The notes beneath the pieces were generated by a model, which worked only from the letters and a program-made list of their open reading frames with translations, did not search any database and was not told the origin of the DNA. The translations under genes and the position numbers were made by a program. This document shows positions 12,352 through 15,850 of a stretch of DNA of 15,850 nucleotides, one piece after another. This DNA is from an uncultured Collinsella sp. Its GTDB lineage: Bacteria; Actinomycetota; Coriobacteriia; Coriobacteriales; Coriobacteriaceae. How positions within the stretch are numbered: the stretch's first letter is position 1; each line of letters begins with the position of its first letter. The stretch spans positions 1-15,850 of the forward strand of contig CABSKX010000049.1 in assembly GCA_902478365.1 (NCBI GenBank), read 5' to 3'.

Positions 12352-13695
12352 ATGGCCAGTGACAACGGAAAGAGCTTCCTCGACAAGTTTGCCGAGGTCT
12401 CTGCGAAGGTGGGAAACCAGGTTCACCTGCGTTCCCTGCGTGACGCCTTCGCGACCATCACGCCGCTCTATATCCTTGCGGGTATCGCGGTTCTTATTAA
12501 CAACGTCGTGTTCCCTCTGTTCCCGCTCGATGCGGCGGGCCTTGCCAACCTTCAGACGTGGGGCTCGGCAATTACGCTGGGCACCCTCAACGTCTCTGCC
12601 ATTATCTTGGCCGGATTGATTGGCTACAGCCTCGCCAAGAACAAGCGTTTCGATAACCCGCTCGCTTGCGTGGTCGTCGCTATCTCTGCCTTCGTCATCA
12701 TGATGCCGCAGCAGATCACCGCCTCGCTTGCCGCCACGAGCCCACTGCTCACCGACAAGATCACCTCCGCCGAGGTCACGGGCGCCCTTTCGACTGCCAA
12801 CACCGGCACCAACGGTCTGTTCTCGGCTATTATCATCGCCCTGCTTTCCGTCTCGCTCTTCATCAAGATTTCTGGCGTCGAGAGGCTCAAGGTTAAGCTG
12901 GGCGAGGGCGTGCCTCCCGCGGTCTCCAACTCCTTCAACGTCATGATCCCGATGCTGCTTAACCTCGCGATCTTCGCTCTTGCTGCAGCCCTGCTCGCCG
13001 TGTGCGCCGGCACCGATCTGTGCACCATCATCTCCACGTGCATCTCCAACCCGCTCAAGAGCATCATGAACGCCGGTCCGTGGGCTGTTATCCTCATCTA
13101 CACCCTTGCTAACCTGCTGTTCTGCGTCGGTATTCACCAGTCCACCATCTCTGGCGCTACCGTCGAGCCGATCCTGACCATGCTAATCGTCGACAACATG
13201 GCTACCTTTGCCGCCGGTGGCACCATCCAGCCCGATCACTACATGAACATGCAGATCGTTAACAGCTTCGCCCTCATCGGCGGCTCGGGCTGCACCCTCA
13301 TGCTCCTGCTCGACACGCTCCTGTTCTCCAAAAACAAGGCTTCCGAGACCGTTTCCAAGATGGCTATCCTGCCTGGTCTGTTCAACATCAACGAGCCGGT
13401 TATCTACGGTTACCCCATCGTGTACAACCTGCCGCTCATGATCCCGTTTGTCCTCCTTCCCGACCTGTTCATCGGCATCACCTATGGCCTTACCTGCGCA
13501 GGCATCATCAGCCCCTGCATCGCCCAGGTGCCCTGGACCATGCCTCCCGTCATCAATGCCCTGCTCGCTACGGGCTTTGACTGGCGCGCTGGCGTGTGGC
13601 AGGCTATCGAGATTGTCATTGGCATGGCCGTCTACCTGCCCTTTATGAAGATTTCCGAGAAGGCAATCGCCAAGCAGGAGGCTCTCGCCGAGTAG
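12352..13695 (+). CDS. PTS lactose/cellobiose-type EIIC permease
   Basis: A 447-aa membrane component of a lactose/cellobiose/chitobiose-type (Lac family) phosphotransferase system. It moves the disaccharide across the membrane and presents it to EIIB for phosphorylation. About ten hydrophobic segments are visible. Key residues match the Bacillus cereus ChbC structure as I recall it: H262 in CVGIHQSTISG (His250 there) and E348 in LFNINEPVIYG (Glu334 there). The N-terminal HLRSLRDAFATITPLYILAG is typical. The EIIB and EIIA domains are separate genes downstream. The ATG follows AGGAG (12342-12346). The 120-bp gap after the GH1 gene contains only small GC hairpins (for example GGACG/CGTCC at 12237-12248) and no clear terminator, so co-transcription with GH1 is likely. 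Confidence 0.95.
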   Translation: MASDNGKSFLDKFAEVSAKVGNQVHLRSLRDAFATITPLYILAGIAVLINNVVFPLFPLDAAGLANLQTWGSAITLGTLNVSAIILAGLIGYSLAKNKRFDNPLACVVVAISAFVIMMPQQITASLAATSPLLTDKITSAEVTGALSTANTGTNGLFSAIIIALLSVSLFIKISGVERLKVKLGEGVPPAVSNSFNVMIPMLLNLAIFALAAALLAVCAGTDLCTIISTCISNPLKSIMNAGPWAVILIYTLANLLFCVGIHQSTISGATVEPILTMLIVDNMATFAAGGTIQPDHYMNMQIVNSFALIGGSGCTLMLLLDTLLFSKNKASETVSKMAILPGLFNINEPVIYGYPIVYNLPLMIPFVLLPDLFIGITYGLTCAGIISPCIAQVPWTMPPVINALLATGFDWRAGVWQAIEIVIGMAVYLPFMKISEKAIAKQEALAE

Positions 13696-13724
13696 AACGC
13701 CTAACGTTCGTCCCTTTCACCTTT

Positions 13725-13755
13725 GCGGGCGCCGGTACGCGGCGCCGGTGCCCGC
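13725..13755 (+). other. GC-rich hairpin between EIIC and EIIB
   Basis: An 11-bp stem (GCGGGCGCCGG, 13725-13735, with CCGGTGCCCGC, 13745-13755, one G-U pair) and a 9-nt loop. No U-tract follows, so it is not a standard terminator. It may stabilise the 3' end of the EIIC message or set different levels for the membrane and soluble PTS components. Confidence 0.5.
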
Positions 13756-13856
13756 GGCTCTCTCCCTTGCGTAAAGATACAGGGGAGCGGGCACAATAGC
13801 CGCAAGGAATAAAACCAGTTGTCGTCTGCGCGCCGCGCAGTTATAAGGAGGAAACC

Positions 13857-14159
13857 ATGAAGAAGATCATGCTCTGCTGCAATGCCGGTATGTCCACGAG
13901 CCTGCTGGTCCAGAAGATGCAGGCCGAGGTTGCAAACCGTGGTCTGGATATTGAGGTCGAGGCTCGTCCCATGAACGAGGCCCACGATCACCTGGACGAG
14001 TGCGACATGTTGCTGCTTGGTCCGCAGATCGGCTACACCAAGGGCGATTTTGAGAAGGAGGCCGCCGGTCGTTTTCCGGTCGAGGTCATCAACATGGTCG
14101 ACTACGGCCGCATGAACGCTGCCGGCATCATCGACCACTGCGTCAGCGTGATGGGCTAG
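13857..14159 (+). CDS. PTS lactose/cellobiose-type EIIB
   Basis: A 100-aa cytoplasmic phosphocarrier that passes phosphate from EIIA to the incoming disaccharide bound by EIIC. The active-site loop is CCNAGMSTSLLV; the phosphorylated cysteine is C8, aligned with Cys10 of Escherichia coli ChbB. The single Rossmann-like domain has the expected length. LLLGPQIGY (about 53-61) matches the conserved segment of the Lac-family IIB. A very strong Shine-Dalgarno (AAGGAGG, 13845-13851) precedes the ATG. The EIIA gene follows directly. The gap to EIIC is 161 bp and holds one hairpin but no convincing terminator. Confidence 0.94.
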   Translation: MKKIMLCCNAGMSTSLLVQKMQAEVANRGLDIEVEARPMNEAHDHLDECDMLLLGPQIGYTKGDFEKEAAGRFPVEVINMVDYGRMNAAGIIDHCVSVMG

Positions 14160-14168
14160 GTGCTCTGC

Positions 14169-14501
14169 ATGGAGGATATGAACGAACTGCAGATGACCTG
14201 CTTTGAGATCATCAGCTACGTCGGTACCGCCAAGAGCATGTACATCAATGCCGTGCAAAAGGCCAAGGAGGGCGATTTTGACGCCGCCGAGGAGCTTATC
14301 AAGCAGGGCGACGAGGCCTATAACGGTGGCCACGATGTTCACATGGGGCTTCTGAAGAAGGAGGCCAACGGCGAACGTAACGGCGAGGCCCCGTTGATTT
14401 TGCTGCATGCCGAGGACCAGATGGCCGGCACCGAGACCATGCGCGTCATGGCGACGGAGCTCATCGAGGTTCACAAGCAGCTGCAGGCACTTCAGGCCTA
14501 G
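14169..14501 (+). CDS. PTS lactose/cellobiose-type EIIA
   Basis: A 110-aa all-helical cytoplasmic phosphocarrier, trimeric in known members, that takes phosphate from HPr and gives it to EIIB. It begins with the family signature ELQMTCFEIISYVGTAKS. The phosphorylated histidine is H80 in LLHAEDQMAGTE, and the HDVHMGLLKKEANG segment matches the helix lining the site. The start is uncertain. ATG 14169 gives the usual N-terminus; GTG 14160 directly abuts the EIIB stop; ATG 14178 has GGAGG only 2 nt ahead, too close for normal use. In every case the gene is a few bases from EIIB and translationally coupled to it. It is the last gene before a strong terminator. Confidence 0.92.
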   Translation: MEDMNELQMTCFEIISYVGTAKSMYINAVQKAKEGDFDAAEELIKQGDEAYNGGHDVHMGLLKKEANGERNGEAPLILLHAEDQMAGTETMRVMATELIEVHKQLQALQA

Positions 14502-14502
14502 T

Positions 14503-14534
14503 CGGCGTTATCGCCGCGACGGACCGTGCGGTCC
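14503..14534 (+). other. Two small perfect hairpins after EIIA
   Basis: CGGCG/CGCCG with the loop TTAT (14503-14516) is followed within 4 nt by GGACC/GGTCC with the loop GTGC (14521-14534). They lie between the EIIA stop codon and the strong terminator. They probably shield the 3' end of the message; neither has a U-tract. Confidence 0.5.
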
Positions 14535-14559
14535 AACAGACAACATAGTCCCTTTGACG

Positions 14560-14597
14560 GGCGCCGGGAGCCTCCGCCTCCCGGCGCCTTTATTTTT
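14560..14597 (+). terminator. Strong intrinsic terminator ending the GH1-PTS operon
   Basis: A perfect 11-bp stem (GGCGCCGGGAG, 14560-14570, with CTCCCGGCGCC, 14578-14588) with a 7-nt loop is followed by TTTATTTTT. This is the clearest rho-independent terminator in the window and separates the PTS genes from the ROK kinase, which therefore needs its own promoter or depends on read-through. Confidence 0.92.
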
Positions 14598-14647
14598 GGG
14601 GATGGTCTTGCGCGGCCTGTTGGGCAGCCAATTGCGTTACCCCAGAT

Positions 14648-14688
14648 AAAACCTGCCAAAACAAACCTGTCCCTTTTTGGTAGGTTTT
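14648..14688. repeat. REP-like palindrome before the ROK gene, AACCTGTCCC in the loop
   Basis: A 14-bp stem (AAAACCTGCCAAAA with TTTTGGTAGGTTTT, one G-U pair) encloses a 13-nt loop containing AACCTGTCCC. The left half (14650-14673) repeats the arms of the palindrome at 10709-10794. The A-run and T-run ends also make it a possible bidirectional terminator. The ROK promoter, if local, must lie in the following 50 bp; TACCAT (14703-14708) is a weak -10 candidate with no good -35. Confidence 0.65.
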
Positions 14689-14742
14689 TGCCTTGAGAGC
14701 GGTACCATACAGGCAATGTTTAAACGAGAAAGGTGGGCTCCC

Positions 14743-15696
14743 ATGGAACCTAAGCAGTACTACATCGGCATCGACGTCGGCGGCACTTCGGTTAAGGAGG
14801 GCCTGTTCGACGAGGACGGCAACCTGCTTGCCAAGGCCAGCGTGCCCACGCCTCCTATCGTTGACGCCGCGGGCTTTGCCGCGGTGACCGAGGCTATCGA
14901 CCAGGTGGTCGCCAAGGCACAGATTCCGCGTGCCTTTGTGGCGGGCATTGGCCTGGCCGTTCCGTGTCCCATCCCGGCGTCGGGCGATGCCAAGGTCAAG
15001 GCCAACATTGCCATTAACCTGCCCGAGCTGAGGGTCGCCATTCAGAAGCACTGCCCCGATGCGGTCGTTAAGTATGAGAACGATGCCAACGCCGCTGCCA
15101 TGGGCGAGGCCTGGCTCGGTTCTGCCAAGGGCGTGCAGAACGTGGTGATGGTCACCATCGGTACCGGCGTGGGCGGCGGCGTTATCGTTAACGGCGACGT
15201 GGTATCGGGCGTTGTGGGCGCCGGCGGCGAGATTGGCCACATGTGCCTGAACCCGGCCGAGGAGCGCACCTGCGGCTGTGGCGGCCATGGCCATCTGGAG
15301 CAGTATTCCAGCGCCACCGGCGTGGTGAGCAACTACCTTGCCGAGTGCAAGAAGGCGGGCGTCGAGCCCATTGAGCTCACCGGCCCCTCCGATTCCAAGG
15401 ACGTGTTCCAGGCCTGCCGCGAGGGCGACAAGCTTGCGCTGGCCGCAGCCGACACCATGGCCGACTACCTTGGCCGCGCCCTGGCGCTTATCGCCAACGT
15501 GGTCGACCCCGAGATGTTCCTGATCGGTGGCGGCGCGTCCGCCTCGGCCGATGTTTATCTCGACAAGGTTCGCGAGCACTTTAAGCAGTACGCGCTTTCC
15601 GTCTCGCGCGAGACGCCCATTAAGGTCGCTTCGCTCGGCAACGACGCCGGCATCATCGGTGCCGCATACGTAGCCCTGCGCGCCGCCGGTAAATAG
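14743..15696 (+). CDS. ROK-family sugar kinase (glucokinase/manno-fructokinase)
   Basis: A 317-aa cytoplasmic hexose kinase of the ROK family, using ATP to phosphorylate a free hexose. The N-terminal phosphate loop is GIDVGGTSVK (9-18). The catalytic base is D114 in ENDANAA and the second phosphate motif is TIGTGVGGG (138-146). The zinc site is H166 (GEIGHM) plus C177-x-C179-G-x-x-G-H184-x-E186, with histidine in place of the more usual third cysteine. The family includes glucokinases, fructokinases and mannokinases that cannot be told apart here. By context it would phosphorylate the free hexose released by the GH1 enzyme, like GmuE in Bacillus subtilis. The ATG at 14743 follows AAAGGTGGG (14729-14737). 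It is separated from the PTS genes by a strong terminator and a palindromic repeat. Confidence 0.94.
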   Translation: MEPKQYYIGIDVGGTSVKEGLFDEDGNLLAKASVPTPPIVDAAGFAAVTEAIDQVVAKAQIPRAFVAGIGLAVPCPIPASGDAKVKANIAINLPELRVAIQKHCPDAVVKYENDANAAAMGEAWLGSAKGVQNVVMVTIGTGVGGGVIVNGDVVSGVVGAGGEIGHMCLNPAEERTCGCGGHGHLEQYSSATGVVSNYLAECKKAGVEPIELTGPSDSKDVFQACREGDKLALAAADTMADYLGRALALIANVVDPEMFLIGGGASASADVYLDKVREHFKQYALSVSRETPIKVASLGNDAGIIGAAYVALRAAGK

Positions 15697-15697
15697 C

Positions 15698-15739
15698 TGG
15701 TGCAAGGGGGTCAGGTTACTTTGCACCAACATGGTGCAA
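15698..15739. repeat. REP-like palindrome with three alternating arms after the ROK gene
   Basis: TGGTGCAA (15698-15705), TTGCACCA (15721-15728) and TGGTGCAA again (15732-15739) alternate, so the middle arm can pair with either neighbour. The first loop carries GGGGTCAGGTT, the reverse complement of the core seen at 5459-5469, and the sequence GGGACAG follows at 15742-15748. It starts one base after the ROK stop codon and may also serve as its 3' end. Confidence 0.7.
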
Positions 15740-15776
15740 AAGGGACAGCCTTGGCCCCCATACCTGCCACAAAATA

Positions 15777-15809
15777 TGCCGTGGCCCTTCCGTCTGCGAA
15801 GGCTCGGCA
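15777..15809 (+). terminator. Hairpin near the contig end
   Basis: TGCCG (15777-15781) pairs with CGGCA (15805-15809), and after a small internal loop CCTTC (15786-15790) pairs with GAAGG (15798-15802) around a 7-nt loop. It could end the ROK transcript, but no U-tract follows. Low confidence in function. Confidence 0.35.
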
Positions 15810-15824
15810 TCGGCGTGCTACCAT

Positions 15825-15850
15825 CTGTCTCTTATACACATCTGACGCTG
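15825..15850 (+). other. Nextera transposase adapter (sequencing artefact)
   Basis: The 19-base mosaic-end complement CTGTCTCTTATACACATCT (15825-15843) is followed by GACGCTG, which is the start of the Illumina Nextera read-2 adapter. This is untrimmed library sequence, not genomic DNA. The biological sequence ends at 15824, and the window ends at a contig edge. Confidence 0.97.

Noticed and set aside
14406..14423. HAEDQ in EIIA in place of the HAQDH of LacA-type proteins, as a missing active-site histidine
   Set aside because: The phosphorylated histidine is the first one, H80, which is present; as I recall, HAEDQ is a common variant in this family.

Overview
The window looks like a chromosomal segment, probably the end of a contig, from a GC-rich, gut-type member of the Coriobacteriia (Actinomycetota), most likely Collinsella or a close relative. 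The basis is the high GC, the strong Shine-Dalgarno sequences, the kinds of gene present (lactose/cellobiose-type PTS, HutC-type GntR regulator, UppP, PcrA) and my memory of such genomes; it is not a database match. The last 26 bases are Nextera adapter sequence, so the true biological sequence stops at about 15824.

Layout. (1) 171-1895 (+): a two-component system, an OmpR-type response regulator followed by a small two-TM histidine kinase of the BceS/intramembrane-sensing type, without an ABC transporter beside it in the window. (2) 1938-3537 (+): a hipBA toxin-antitoxin operon with two palindromic operators, visibly richer in A+T than its neighbours. (3) 3628-4065 (-): a universal stress protein, converging on hipA across a shared hairpin. 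(4) 4313-5287 (+): uppP, undecaprenyl-diphosphate phosphatase, starting at TTG. (5) 5618-8518 (+): pcrA/uvrD helicase with a low-complexity insertion, followed by a perfect 30-bp inverted repeat and a conventional terminator. (6) 8800-15696: a carbohydrate locus. A GntR regulator and a mannose-6-phosphate isomerase read leftwards. A GH1 glycosidase, PTS EIIC, EIIB and EIIA, and a ROK sugar kinase read rightwards.

How region 6 may work. Its gene set (IIA, IIB, IIC, GH1 phospho-glycosidase, GntR repressor, ROK kinase, mannose-6-phosphate isomerase) matches the Bacillus subtilis gmu (glucomannan utilisation) operon apart from the secreted mannanase. A coherent reading is that a beta-linked manno- or gluco-disaccharide is taken up and phosphorylated by the PTS, split by the GH1 enzyme, the free hexose is phosphorylated by the ROK kinase, and mannose-6-phosphate is turned into fructose-6-phosphate by ManA. 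The GntR protein would control both directions from the AT-rich divergent promoter region.

The most interesting unexplained structure is in the gaps. Several intergenic regions (5448-5478, 10709-10794, 14648-14688, 15698-15739) carry small palindromes with different stems but a shared core of the type AACCTG(A/T)CCC, on either strand. This looks like a REP-like element family. The 30-bp perfect inverted repeat after pcrA is separate from that family. I saw no tRNA, rRNA, CRISPR array or transposase gene.
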